Shown: piece after piece, positions 35,153-46,498 of the stretch
Layout of the letters: each line of letters starts with the position of its first letter
How positions within the stretch are numbered: position 1 is the first letter of the stretch
Assembly (NCBI GenBank): GCA_007570785.1
Contig: ML660211.1
Span: 3,598,272 to 3,662,271 of the forward strand
Length of the DNA stretch: 64,000 nucleotides
Source: Antilocapra americana
Lineage: Eukaryota; Chordata; Mammalia; Artiodactyla; Antilocapridae
Reading direction: 5' to 3'
Position numbers and translations under genes: made by a program
The notes under the pieces: model-generated
The model's database searches: none
Seen by the model: the letters and a program-made list of their open reading frames with translations, nothing else
What the model was told of the DNA's origin: nothing

Positions 35153-35602
35153 ATCTTAGTTTCTTAGGGTTGCCATAAGAACGTAAAAAATTTGAGGTAC
35201 CTTAAAACAACAGAAATTTATTATTTTCCAAATTTGGAAGCCAGAATTCTGCTGTCAAGGGGTTGACAGTTTCATTGTCTCCCTGAAGTTTTGAGAGTGG
35301 TCCTCCTTTGGCTCCTGCTGCTTGCCGACAGTAGTTGGTGCTCCTAGGCTTGCTGATGTATCATTCTGCCTCCATTGTCACATGGCTCCCTCCTCTGTGT
35401 CTTCACATACATTCTCTTCTCAGTGTGTCTCTGCTTCCCTATCCATATTTCTTCTTCTAATAAGGACACTAGACACTGGATAGGACCCAACCTGATTACA
35501 TCTACAGAGGCTTCTTAGTCCCAAATAAGGTCCCATTCCCAGTTACAGGGGTTAGGACTTCAGTATATCTTTTTGGGTATCACAATTCAACCAAAACAGT
35601 CA
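35153..35602 (-). mobile_element. MLT1-type MaLR LTR relic
   Basis: Reversed MLT1 landmarks in order: TTAGTTTCTTAGGGTTGCCA, AAAACAACAGAAATTTATTA, TCTTCTAATAAGGACACTAG, a TCCCAAATAAGGTCCCATTC block and GGTTAGGACTTCAG. Nearly full LTR length (about 450 bases). Solo LTR with no internal region seen. Confidence 0.8.
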
Positions 35603-36186
35603 TTTACTATTTGAAAGCCATGTTTTAAGCCCTTTACTTGTACTTTCTTTTCTTAGTTAATTTTCTTAATTCTATCACTATGAGTTATGAATTTCTTTAT
35701 AATTATGCTTTTACATGTCACTAAAATGAGGCACATGCTAATCGAGTTACCAAAATCCATATAAATGTTAAGAGATTGAAGCCATTTTGCAAATACATAG
35801 GTAATCTGATTCCAGATACCTGTGTATATCTCAACAGTCTTAGACTGGGAGCACAAGAAATATTAGGCTGTAGGAAAATAATTTATTGAAATGGTTGAAC
35901 TTAGTCACAGCTGGGGATTCTAGGTCTGGCAAGGGTACAGTCCCAAGAGTTTGCTGAGATGGTTCATTAAAGCTTGAAAAGGATAATAGCCTTAGTGCAT
36001 GAGGTAGTAATGATGGAACATTACATTGTAATATTGAGAAAAGGTCAAAACGCTTGAGGAAACAGAGATGTTAAATTTAATTTAGCTCGCAAGATGTAAA
36101 TATCCACCACTTGACTATGTTTCCTCATTTAGTCAGTCATTACTGCCCTGACGAAGGCCATGTAGGCATCTTCGTGGCTCAGAGAT
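35603..36186. other. No gene or repeat recognised
   Basis: Unassigned AT-rich sequence. The minus-strand frame 35653-35856 has no recognisable motif. Confidence 0.4.
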
Positions 36187-36533
36187 GGCTGTTGTTGTTG
36201 CTATTCACTCAGTAAGTCATGTCTGACTCTTTGTGACCCCATAGACTGCAGTGTGCCAGGCTTTCCTGTCCTTCACTATCACCTGGAGTTCTCTCAGATT
36301 CATGTCCATTGAGTTGGTTATGCCATCCAACCACCTCTTCCTCTGCCACCCTCTTCTTCACCTGCCCTCAATCTTTTCAGCATCAGGACTCTTTACAGTG
36401 AGTTGGCTCTTCGCATCAGATTTCTAAAGTATTAGAGCTTCAGCTTCAGTATCAGTCCTTTCAATTAATATTCAGGGTTGATTTGTTAGAATTGACTGGC
36501 TTGATCTCCTTGCAGTCCAAGGGACTCTCAAGA
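36187..36533 (-). mobile_element. BovB 3' fragment abutting an L1
   Basis: Starts TGTTGTTGTTGCTATTCACTC (CAA-type tail reversed) and follows BovB to CCAAGGGACTCTCAAGAGT, where a T-rich tract of the next L1 begins abruptly. The L1 may have inserted into this BovB, but I see no clear BovB continuation beyond it. Confidence 0.85.
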
Positions 36534-37018
36534 GTTTTTTTTTTTAGATTGAATCTTTTTTTTTTAATGTTTTTTTATTGTTTTTGCCATACAATGTCAT
36601 GATATCACCATGGGTTTACATATGCTTCCCCTCCAGAACCCCCCTCCCTCCTCCCTCCCCCCCGGGAAATCTCCCTGCACCAGCCCCGAGCATCAATCCT
36701 GGGCTGGCGATTGATTAGACATATGATAATTAACTTGTTTCAATGCCCTTCTCCCATATCATCCCACCCTTACCCTCATCCACAAAGTCCACGAGTCTGT
36801 TCTATACCATCTGCGTTCCTTTTGCTGTCTCGCATGTTGGGTTCTCGTTACCGTCTTTCTAAATTCCATATATATGTGTTAATATACTGTATTGTTGTTT
36901 TTGCTTCTGGCTTACTTCACTCTGGATAATGGGCTCCAGTTTTGTCCATCTGAGTAGAATTGCTTCAAATGAATTTTTTTTTAATGCTGAGTAATATTCC
37001 ATTGTGTATATGTACCAC
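36534..37018 (-). mobile_element. Young-type L1 3' end
   Basis: T-rich tail, then the bovine L1 3' UTR in reverse (GTTTTTGCCATACAATGTCA) with the C-rich tract at 36639-36663 and the last codons of ORF2, ending at ATTCCATTGTGTATATGTACC. Same 3' subfamily as 22574 and 45560. No clear target duplication. Confidence 0.88.
36639..36663 (-). other. G-quadruplex-capable tract of L1 3' UTR
   Basis: C runs of 6, 3, 2, 3 and 7 on the plus strand give at least four G runs on the L1 strand, as in the 22574 copy. Confidence 0.75.
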
Positions 37019-38596
37019 CAACATCACAGCTACATTTAATGATGGAAAAATGCTTCCATGGAACCAGGCTCTCATCCATGGATGAGATAATGGGATGCTA
37101 GTTAAGTGGAAGTCTGGTGGCATCAATTATACATATCAGAGATAGGAATTACAAAATCACCATATTTTGCAGCAACGGGAGACTGAAATTCAGGATGCCT
37201 AGATCTATAGGGGTCTGCAACAGTAGCTAACATATAAAATTTTAGGAATTACAAAGTGGTACAGACACCAGACTGTTGCTGACTTTGATATCATCACAAA
37301 AATAACCATAAGAACTGGAGAGCAGAAGGGTAATGCTAGATAATACCACCTTTCCAACTGTAAGACACAAAATTCCCACAGCTACTGATTTCAGAGGGGG
37401 TATCTTCCTCTAGAGGAAGGAACTTGAAATGCTGTTGGAGAATAGACAGTAGACATCCTCTTGATTCTTTCTCCAAAAGATTGTAAACCATTTTATCATG
37501 TCACAGTACACTGGAGAGAGAGGAATACACCAACATTTTGAAAAAATTTAGACAGTGTTTCAAAGTTGCCTCTAATAAGAAATTCAAGAGGTCTTCCATA
37601 GTGGTGCCTAGGGATGTTATATTATAACTGAAGCTTTGCTCTAAAGCACAGTTCATAGCGGGCCCTGGGGTTAATTGTCCAGAAATCAAGTATATAACTA
37701 GGAGAAACATACTTAGTAATTGACACAAGTCTTGGTTCTCTGACCTGTGGAATAGAACCCCTAAAAATACCTACCTCTCTCCTTTACCCTCTCAGAGTAA
37801 CTTAAAACAACCACCATTTCACTATATCTCATACTTTGTGGTTCAGAAATTTGGGGAGGTCTTGGATGGAAGAGTCCTCTGTTCAGTGTGCCATGACTGG
37901 GGTTACTTGGTGAGATTCACCTGGCATCTGTGCTGTGCAGGTCTGTTTTGAGAAGAAAAAGTAGACTTGATTCACATGCACGATGCTGTTATGCAGAGAG
38001 CTATAGGTTGCTGTCACCCAAGTCTCTTTCCCTCTCCACATGATCTCAGAGTCTTTTCATACAGTCTCTCATGGAAGGTGATTGAATCTTTTACAAAGTG
38101 GCTCAGATCTCTAAGCGCCTAAGTTAAAATCTGCTAGTTGTTTGAAAGAGTAGTCTTGAGTCAGGCCGAGGGGCACTTCTGTGTTTTAACAATCCAAGCA
38201 GTCACAGACCAGACAAAATTCAAGGAAAGTGAACACAGACTACATCTATCAAATGAAAAGTGCCAAATACATGCAGCCCCAAAACTGATCTCTTGGTTTG
38301 TCATTGTGAGAAAAACCTGCTACAACTAGTTCACTGAATCAAGGAGGGCAAAGGACACATAGAACCATTCTGTAACTTGAGCTCAAAGCTAAACCCCAAG
38401 TAGGTCATCAGAGTTTCAACAACTCACAGGTGCGTGAGTAAAATGAATGATTGTTCTCTTAAGTCACTAAATTTAGGTAAGAAATTTGTGATTAAACAAT
38501 AACTTATTTAATACAATTATGACAAAGTTGTTCCAGGATAAAATGTAATAATGTCCAGAGTGTGAGTGAGTTATAGTCAGGCTCTCTATCCATGGA
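37019..38596. other. About 1.6 kb with no recognised gene or repeat
   Basis: Composition is more balanced than the AT-rich spacers and the texture resembles an old LTR or host sequence, but I could not place it in a family. Frames at 37501-37728 (minus) and 38138-38329 (plus) have no motif. Confidence 0.35.
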
Positions 38597-38803
38597 GGGC
38601 TTGTTTGGTGGTTCTGTTGGTAAAGAATCCACCTGCAATGCAGGAGACTTGGGTTTGATCCCTGGGTTGGGAAGATCCCCTGGAGAAGGGAATGGCTCCC
38701 CACTCCAGTATTCTGGCCTGGAGAATTCCATGGACTGTATAGTCCAAGGGGTTGTAAAGACCTGGACATGACTAAGCAACTTTCACTTTCATTTCCACTT
38801 TCT
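38597..38803 (+). mobile_element. Bov-tA SINE, first of three in a cluster
   Basis: tRNA head GGGCTTGTTTGGTGGTTCTG, then AGAATCCACCTGCAATGCAG, and a Bov-A body ending in CTTTCACTTTCATTTCC. It faces the next SINE head to tail in opposite orientation. Confidence 0.9.
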
Positions 38804-38941
38804 GTCTGTGGAATTCTCCAGGCTAGAATACTGGAGTGGGTTGCCATTTCCTTCTCCAGGGGAATTTTTCCAACTCAGGGATCAAACCTGGGTTTCCTGC
38901 ACTGAAGGCAGTTTCTTTACTATCTGAGACACCAGAGAAGC
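38804..38941 (-). mobile_element. Bov-tA SINE, inverted relative to its neighbour
   Basis: Reversed body GAATTCTCCAGGCTAGAATA through CAGGGATCAAACCTGGGTTT to the reversed tRNA head, lying directly against the plus-strand copy with no spacer. Confidence 0.88.
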
Positions 38942-38946
38942 CAGAG

Positions 38947-39100
38947 AAAGTGTTAGTCATTCAATTGCGTCTAATTCTTTGCAACCCCACCTTCTGCAGC
39001 CCACCAGGCTCTTCTGTCCATGGAATTCTCCAGACAAGAATACTGGAGTGGATAGCCATTCCCTTCTCCAGAGGATATTCCCGAGCCAGAGTTGGAACTC
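38947..39100 (-). mobile_element. Bov-A/Bov-tA SINE fragment
   Basis: Begins AAAGTGTTAGTCATTCAATT and runs through CAAGAATACTGGAGTGG to CCGAGCCAGAGTTGGAAC. The tRNA head is missing. Confidence 0.85.
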
Positions 39101-40506
39101 TAGTCCAGAAGACCAAGTAAATTACATAATGACCAAGGCTCGAATTTCATCTACTTGCTTTATAGAGCGGTAACTCTCCTTCTGATCATATAAATGGTAG
39201 AGACTTTTCTATTAATAACTAAAAGAAAGGAAGGTATTTGGATCAATTTTCCAGATAGACTGGTAGCAGAGGTGAAAATTGACTGTGAGTATATTTTATC
39301 TGATATATCTCCATGTGACATATATATCACATGACTCTGAAAGACAATTATGAAGAAAAGTATTTTTAGTAGCAGAGCTAAAAGCGGTACACTCTCAGCT
39401 GGTGGATATGGGGAAGTAGTAAGAGGTAGGAATATATGGGGACTCTTGAGTAGTGAAAAGTGTCTTGGATAGTTGTCAGAAACATGGAATGAACAACACT
39501 GAAAGAAATGGAACACGGGTATTTGAGATAAATGTGAATCGATGGGCTTATGAAGCTAGGGGTATATGGACCCTTGTGTCTCATATTAATGCCCATAATC
39601 AGTACCTGCTACCAGTGACTCTAAATATTTAGGTAGTCAGAATGACTATAAATCAGAATCTCTATTTAGCCAGAGAGAACTTTTTGCACAAAGTACTCAT
39701 GAAAACAGTGGTCAGCCTGGAAGGAAAAAGACTCTATGGATGGGAATACCAACGTGCTATAATTTGTGTAAATTAGTGTTTCAGTAAGATTGGAAAACAT
39801 GCTCTCCCTTGATGAATTACATTTCATGACACTCAAATATAATGGAAAAACACAGCATTTCTCATAGTAATACTTTCCTCTACAACTTCTTGACAACTAG
39901 CTGGTTTATTCTAAAATTTCACAAATAACTGTTGAATATATTTTTCTAATATATTAATATTTATGCTTTCCTATATGTAAATTGGAGAAAGAAAAGACAT
40001 CATGTATAATTTTTAAAACATTAAATAATTTTTCAAGGTGACCTTTGGTAACTTTTTACCCTTAACATTTTTGTTGAACAAGAAGTGTAACAGTACTGAT
40101 GATTGAGAGTTTGATGAATTTGTACTGCCACACTAAAAACTTTCCCTACATTTCCCAGTTCTACTATATCAGTGAGTAACTTATTTCTCATTGTTATAAA
40201 AATAAATTTTGTCATAAATATCTGCATTTAGTATGTGTGCAGAAACATGAAAATAGAATAGACTTTCATGCCAGAGTGACCTTATAGGACAGAAAAATCA
40301 TTTTGGTTGTTCTTTTTGTACCTTTTTCTATCAAATGCCAGATGGTCTGGAAAGGTAAGATAATGCTAATGAGTCTCGGGATACCGCATCGCCATTAGTG
40401 TGGCAACTAAGGTCAAACTGCCATGGTTTGGCACAACAGAGTAGTTTAATTTATAAATAAGCTTATTTCCCAGAAAAGGAGAAGGGAATTATTACTAATA
40501 TTTGTT
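39101..40506. other. No gene or repeat recognised
   Basis: About 1.4 kb of unassigned DNA. The overlapping minus-strand frames at 39160-39596 (118 and 72 codons) lack any recognisable domain and their amino-acid make-up follows base composition. Confidence 0.35.
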
Positions 40507-40533
40507 TTTCTTCTTCTTCTTCTTTTTTTTTTT
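40507..40533. repeat. (TTC)n / poly-T tract
   Basis: About five CTT units followed by a T run. Confidence 0.85.
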
Positions 40534-40739
40534 AGCTATTAGATTGTGTTAGACCTCCTGGATACTATAAATAGTTCATGCTCTTTGGGTTTTCTCTTGT
40601 GCAATAAAGAGTTATCTCAGCAGGTTTGAGTTTCCCTAACTCTGCACATTCCAGAAAAGAGGTTTTTTATTTTTATTTTAATTTCTTATATCCTGAGATA
40701 TTACCTTTAAGCCTTTGATTATTTCTGATTAATAGTGTA

Positions 40740-41235
40740 TTTGTTTACCTGAGGCCATGGACCACACCAGATATTTTAAGCTAAGAATGTGATTTTTGGA
40801 GGGGATTCTTGGGTCAAATGGGATAGATTATGCTAGCAGCATGATCTGGTGTTGGGACCTTGGGTCCAGTTTGACCTTGGGAAAAGCTGGAGATGGAAAG
40901 CCACATGACTGGATAGCTATGTCAGGGTAACTGACCCCCAACTTATTCCTTGGCACCAAGGCTCCCATGAGCTTCCCTTGGTTTGCAGTTTTCCATCATG
41001 TTGTCACACTTTACTGCTAGGAGAATTAAACAGTATTTGTGTGATTCCACTAGGAGAAGACAATTGTGCTTTTGTGCCTCATTGCTTTTGTATCTTAATC
41101 CCTGTATTCTTTTTTATTCTTGATTTTAGTCTTTTCACAATAGTTGGCTTAAAGCATAGGTTGACAACTTTTCTGAATTCTATGAGACCTTCTAGGAATT
41201 AAATTGTATCTCAGAGTAGTCTTGATAACTCACAG
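40740..41235 (+). mobile_element. LTR-like ancient relic, family uncertain
   Basis: A recognisable widespread mammalian repeat order is present: CCTGAGGCCATGG, GGGGATTCTTGGGTCAAATG, GTTGGGACCTTGGG, a CCTTGGCACCAAGGCTCCCA block, GAGAATTAAACAGTATTTGT, GTGATTCCACTAGGAGAAGA and a closing CTATGAGACCTTCTAG. I recall this as an old LTR-type element but cannot name the family with certainty. No coding part. Confidence 0.5.
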
Positions 41236-41956
41236 ATACATTAGTGTTTTCATGTCTTTTCCTTGCTACTATCGAAGACAGGTTTTTATTTAATTTTGTT
41301 TATTGTGAACATGTTAAAATTATATTTTTAAGATGCAATCTATGGTTTCAATAATGGTCATTCTTTTTATGTAAATTAAATACAGTAAAGAATATAGAAA
41401 CTAGTGACAAAAAGGAAGTGCCAAGCACAATCCAGTGGCATGCTATCTTTCACAAGCAGCAGGTTTTTATGTAGACGCTCTTCATCATCTTGAAGAAGAT
41501 TCTTTGTACTCCTAAACTGAAGATTATTTAAGCATTTTATTGTAGGCATTTTACAGGGGATGACTGTTAATTTTTCCTGTTTAATCTGTACTACATGACC
41601 TTTTATGAAGCTTAATTGTTCAGTGTGTTTCTTGAGTCCTGAATACATGAAATTGTCCAACAAATCTTCCAACACTTTCCTACCCCTTATAGGCCAGATG
41701 TGCTCTGTTACTTAAAAGCTAAAAATCCGTAACTAATTCAGGTGGCTATTATTATCTTCTTATTAGAATATGATACTGAATTTCAGCTAATCTACATGGA
41801 TTAACAAGGGTCATATACTTGATAAATGATGAAGCTAAGGGTCAGAATGAAGATATTATTTGCATGCATATATGCTATTTGAATTAACAGATGAAGATAC
41901 ACAGGGGATACCAAGAAACATGACTTTTTGCTATTAATGGAGTCACAATCTCAGAG
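41236..41956. other. No gene or repeat recognised
   Basis: The minus-strand 99-codon frame at 41376-41675 is the longest here and has no motif I know. It lacks splice-like or conserved features visible by eye. Confidence 0.35.
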
Positions 41957-42052
41957 GCTACCGACTCCAGTATTCTGACCTGGAGAATTCCATGGACTGT
42001 ATAGTCCATGGGGTTGCAAAGAGTTGGAGAGGACTGAGCGACTTTCACTTTC
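41957..42052 (+). mobile_element. Bov-tA SINE body fragment
   Basis: Carries GACTCCAGTATTCTGACCTG and TATAGTCCATGGGGTTGCAA up to CTTTCACTTTC; the 5' half with the tRNA head is missing. Confidence 0.85.
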
Positions 42053-42231
42053 TATGTATGTACACATCATATTGTTTCTGTTTCTCTGAATAACCCTGAC
42101 TAATACACAAGTTTTAATGCTATTTATTATATATTGCCGTCTACCATGTGTTATACTTTGTTATCTGAATTTGTTATACATCCTCAGAGCCTAACTCAAA
42201 AGTTAAATTGTTCTTGCATGAAGACACCACC

Positions 42232-42645
42232 TGTATCAGTTTTCTATTGCCGTTGTGAAAAATCACCACAAACATTGTAGGTCAGAACACAAAAAAAATT
42301 CTATCTTAAAATTCTAGAAGACAGAAGTGTGAAACAAGACTTAGGAGGCTACAATCAGAGTATCAGAGGCCTGTTTCTTTGGAGGCTCCAGAGAAGAATT
42401 CATTTCGTGCCTCTCTCAGTGTGACCTCTTACTCCTGTCTCTGTCTTTTCCTCATGTTGCTTTCCGCTTTTCTCTCTGTCTTCCTCTCATAAAGACACCT
42501 GTGATTATATTTGGAATGCATCAGATACGTAGAATAATCTCCCCATGTCTAGATTCTGAATTTTGACATGTACGATCACATTCATAGGTCCAGGATTGAG
42601 ACCTGAATATTCTTAGGGGTCATTATTCAGCCCACCACCCCTCCC
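42232..42645 (-). mobile_element. MLT1-type MaLR LTR relic
   Basis: Reversed landmarks: GTATCAGTTTTCTATTGCCG, AAATTCTAGAAGACAGAAG, TTTGGAGGCTCCAGAGAAGA, ATAAAGACACCTGTGATTAT and a CATTCATAGGTCCAGGATTG block, ending TATTCAGCCCACCA. Diverged solo LTR. Confidence 0.7.
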
Positions 42646-42771
42646 CACCCCCAAACTGTGTTCTCTATTGATAGTAGTAAATACACATATATAAACATCC
42701 ATATATATAGTCTACTTTCATACTATGGACACATACTTGAACACTATTTGTTTTAAAATGTACAAAGTGAT

Positions 42772-42888
42772 GGGAATTCCCTGGAGGTCCAGGGGTTTGG
42801 ACTCCTCACTGCTGAGGGCCTGGTTGGAGAACTAAGATCTCACAAGCCATTTGGTGGGGCCAAAATAAATAAGTTTAAAAATAAAATG
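42772..42888 (+). mobile_element. CHR-type tRNA SINE, short
   Basis: Starts GGGAATTCCCTGGAGGTCCA, continues GGGGTTTGGACTCCTCACTG and GGAGAACTAAGATCTCACAA, and ends in an AAAATAAATAAG-type tail. The longer CHR 3' body is absent. Confidence 0.85.
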
Positions 42889-42890
42889 AA

Positions 42891-42929
42891 AATTGAGTAT
42901 CATTATAATGAATTGAGTATCATTATAAT
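42891..42929. repeat. 20-bp tandem duplication
   Basis: AATTGAGTATCATTATAAT occurs at 42891-42909 and 42911-42929 with a period of 20, directly after the tail of the CHR SINE. Confidence 0.9.
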
Positions 42930-42930
42930 T

Positions 42931-45549
42931 ATTACTACCAATTTTGTTTTCTAATCCTTACTGTAATTAATATTTTATTGTGCACAACCTTAATGTGTCA
43001 TTTTAATAGCAAGCTATGAGGTTAGCAAATATAACCTTTCTTTTTAAAATGCAAAATGGTTATGATGATTTTTACAAGTTACAGAGTCTCTATTGAATGG
43101 CTCTGACACTAAAATAGAGTAATTTAAAATGAATCTTTCCAGAATATTATGCTGTTTATATAAAACGAGAAAATATTTTTTGCACTGTGAATAAGAACTT
43201 GAAGTAATATAAAGGTTCTGTGTGTGAATACATAATGCTTATGTGGGATACTAAAGTGATGCCTGTTGATCTAAAAATAGACCCAAAATATAAGAACTAA
43301 AAATGTCTTATTGATCTACAGGAGTTGTTTGGCCCAAATCCATTTTATTGAAATAATAAGCATGAAAACTTGATTCCAAGCAAAGTTTTATTTCAAGATA
43401 TGTAATTATTATCTACTTAGATAGAAATATGATTACAAATTACCTGTTTAAGGTACTATCCTTAGAAAAATAATAAAAGTTTAGGTAAGGGATAAGTGTA
43501 ATTCTGCATGAAGAATACCACAAAGTTTCTTTTCAGCTTTTCTGTTTTTTTTAATTTAAATCTATGTGCTTAGGTCAAATTTCTACATATTTTTCCCTCT
43601 GCCATAATACTTAATATGAATTCAGGGTAACTCTTCTTTGGCATAATAAATTAGTGTTTTAGAATAATTCTCTTTTAGATGATGACTAGCAAACCTGGAA
43701 AAATATTAAAATTAAGCTGACGTTTGCCAAGTCAGTGATCAAGTATGCATATAGAGTAGGAAAAGAGAGAAACTGAGAGAAGTTGGCCCAAATTTCAGAT
43801 TTCTTTTCCTCATTGTAGATTTGATGATTTGAGGGCACAGCTGAGCTGCAGGACAAAACTCACCTGAATCATGGGTCAGGGGAGAAAAAATTATAATTTA
43901 AGGTCACTCTGAAAGATAGGTATGGTTTGGTAGCTCGGCAAACTTCCTTTGGTGTTAAACTTGAAAATGATATACCACTGGTTAACAGAATAAAGTCCAG
44001 CTTTCATAAGGGCTAAAACTTAGATCAAATTTAATCTCAGAGTGTTTATATACCCAGACTCGCTGCCTTTCAGAAACAAGCTAGAATTCTTCTGCAGAAG
44101 ACACGTGAGCAGAGCCTCACAAAGTCTGTGGATTTTTCTGTATAACATTATCATTTAGTATACATTAAATAGACATCTAAAACAGCTAGTAGTTACACAC
44201 TGGTACAACAAATTATTTTGAAAATAATGACATTTTGATTATAGATTCACCTATTTTAAATCTACATTTTACTACATTGCTTTATCCAAAATCTAAAGCA
44301 AATTAATGATAAATCTAGTATTTTACCATTGCAGCAATAATTGATTTGATTGAATACAATAGAATACTGGGCTAATAGTTACCTAACGGTGAACAGTTTG
44401 TTTTACCTATATAACCAAATATTTCAATATGTGGCTCTATAGTTAGTTCAGTCCCTCAATTAAGGAAGGTCTTAGTTGACCTCAATGACATTTTCTTGTC
44501 TTTCTTCTCATGGTCTAACTTTAGCTGTTGAAGCTGTAACATATTTCAAATAAGAGAACCAGCAGCAGGAAAGAATGACAGAGCTTTCTTTATTAGCAAG
44601 GAAAGATTTTGCTGGAAGTTCCCTACTTGGCGCCCCTTCAAGTCCTATTGAACACAACTGTTCATTGCAGGGGAGGCTGGGAATTGAGCATGAAAGGAGA
44701 GATCATTAGGTCAAGTGTGATTCCTTCCCCAGGGAAGACCTCATTGAGTCCTGAATGTAACTGTGACTCTTGGTAAAAAAAAGTGGAACAAGAGAGGATT
44801 TCTTTAGCTAAGGCAAACCTAGAGTGTACACTGGGATAATTTTTGTTTTGTTCCCACTTTTATTAACCACTCTGTAACTGGCACCAAGAAATGCACTTAG
44901 CACATGCTTAGTATTAATAACTGTGTTTTCAATGAATGAATGAAAAACAGCATCTGCAACAATCTATTTTGTAAGAATTGATTCCTGCCACATTTATGTT
45001 ATTCTTTCTCTGTTAGGAAAGCATTAACAGAAGATGGATATTTATTAATAAAATAACATATTTGTAGATGAATAGTTATTATAAGAGCAATTTAAAGAAT
45101 ATAGTTTTATTCATTCATGGCAGTAGCTGAGCAAACATTTATATTAAAAACTATAGATTTTACATTAAAAAATTAGCAAAGTTGTTTAGGTACCTTAGCT
45201 TGCTTTTATTTAAAATGTTTGAAAAATTAAAAATGTTTTGGGTATAGTTTCTCAAATTTTGACAAATGCTTTCTTGTTGAAAATAGCAGAGGCAGCTTCT
45301 GTTTCATTTGTGCTTTAGCAAAGAAGTCTCCTTTTCATATGATCTATTTAATTAAAATTATATAAAACAGATGCAGTACATTGCCCAAGAAGATATTGTT
45401 TTAAGCATTTGTTTATTAAAATAAATATCTTAATATTAGCAAAACAAGCTACTATTGTATGAGAGTTTGGAAACCATTCAAATATTACCTAATAAGTCAC
45501 TAAAAAAGCAGATATAGTGTCACATTAGCATTCTGTATACCAGTCAATA
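42931..45549. other. About 2.6 kb with no recognised gene or repeat
   Basis: The longest empty stretch. AT-rich with a more balanced patch at 44510-44780. No frame long enough to discuss. A small L2/MIR-like tail may lie near 44890-44945. Confidence 0.4.
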
Positions 45550-45645
45550 TCAAATCTACGTTTTTTTTTAAAATTTTTTTATTGTTTTTGCCATACAATG
45601 TCATGATATCACCATGGGTTTACATATGCTCCCCCTCCAGAACCA

Positions 45646-45666
45646 CCCTCCCCCCTCCCTCCCCCC
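45646..45666 (-). other. G-quadruplex-capable tract of L1 3' UTR
   Basis: C runs of 3, 6, 3 and 6 on the plus strand; same position in the L1 3' UTR as in the 22574 and 36534 copies. Confidence 0.75.
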
Positions 45667-45976
45667 AGAAAATCTCTCTGCACCAGTCCCGAGCATCAAT
45701 CCTGGGCTGGCAATTGATTAGACTTATGATAATTAACTTGTTTCAATGCCATTCTCCCATATCATCCCACCCTTACCCTCATCCACAGAGTCCACGAGTC
45801 TCTTCTATATATCTGCGTTCCTTTTGCTGTCTCGCATGTTGGGTTCTCATTACCGTCTTTCTAAATTCCATATATATGTGTTAATATATTGTATTGTTGT
45901 TTTTGCTCCTGGCTTACTTCACTCTGGATAATGGGCTCCAGTTTCATCCAACTGAGTAGAATTGCTTCAAATGAAT

Positions 45977-46211
45977 AGTACAGCCACTATGGAAAACAGT
46001 GTGGAGGTTCCTTAAAAAGCTGCAAAGAGTCCTGCCATATGACCCAGCAATCCCACTGCTGGGCATATACACTGAGGAAACCAGAATTGAAAGAGCCACG
46101 TGTACCCCAATGTTCATCGCTGCATTGTTTACAATAGCCAGGACATGGAAGCAACCTAGATGCCCATCAACTGACAAATGGATAAGAAAGCTGTACACAA
46201 TGGAATATTAC
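45977..46211 (+). pseudogene. Inverted L1 ORF2 C-terminal segment
   Basis: The frame 45999-46229 reads [35 protein letters not shown] and LYTMEYYS, the L1 ORF2 C-terminus in the forward direction, uninterrupted over 70 codons. It has no start, no RT and no endonuclease. It lies inverted relative to the rest of the same insertion. Confidence 0.9.
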
Positions 46212-46373
46212 TCAAATCTACATTTTTAACAGTATTTTAAGAAAAAGACATATTTTAAGTTTTTTTATGATGTTATTACTATTCCATTTTAATCCTTGTA
46301 TTGTTTAATTTATTAACAAATGCCACTATGCACTTTTTCAAATCCTAGTCACTTCACTCACTTCATACTTTAT

Positions 46374-46498
46374 CACTGGAGAAGGAAATGGCAACCCACT
46401 CCAGTATTCTTGCCTAGAGAATCCCATGGACAGCGGAGCCTGGCGGGCCATGGTCCATGGGATGGCAGAAAGTCGGACACAACTGATGTGACTAAGCA
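46374..46498 (+). mobile_element. Bov-A SINE fragment
   Basis: CACTGGAGAAGGAAATGGC, CCACTCCAGTATTCTTGCC, GGAGCCTGGCGGGCCATGG and AAAGTCGGACACAACTGATG. It lacks the tRNA head and ends in a CATGCATGCACGC run. Confidence 0.88.

Larger units (their letters stand above)
45560..46211 (-). mobile_element. L1 insertion with 5' inversion and 10-bp target duplication
   Basis: TCAAATCTAC flanks the insert at 45550-45559 and 46212-46221. 45560-45976 is the L1 3' end in reverse with its T-rich tail; 45977-46211 is ORF2 sequence in the opposite direction. In L1 coordinates the two pieces are adjacent, missing about 13 bases between the ATTACTC block and the ATTCATTTGAAG block. This is the classic product of twin priming during L1 integration. 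Confidence 0.95.

Noticed and set aside
36534..37040. L1 inserted into the BovB at 36187
   Set aside because: After the L1, CCAACATCACAG resembles the next BovB block for about 12 bases but then diverges, and no target duplication is visible, so nesting is not claimed.
39160..39516. 118-codon minus-strand frame
   Set aside because: Overlaps another frame, is rich in residues dictated by base composition and shows no domain.
41376..41675. 99-codon minus-strand frame with a Lys/Leu-rich sequence
   Set aside because: Considered as a possible small exon, but no family resemblance, splice context or retained neighbour could be seen.
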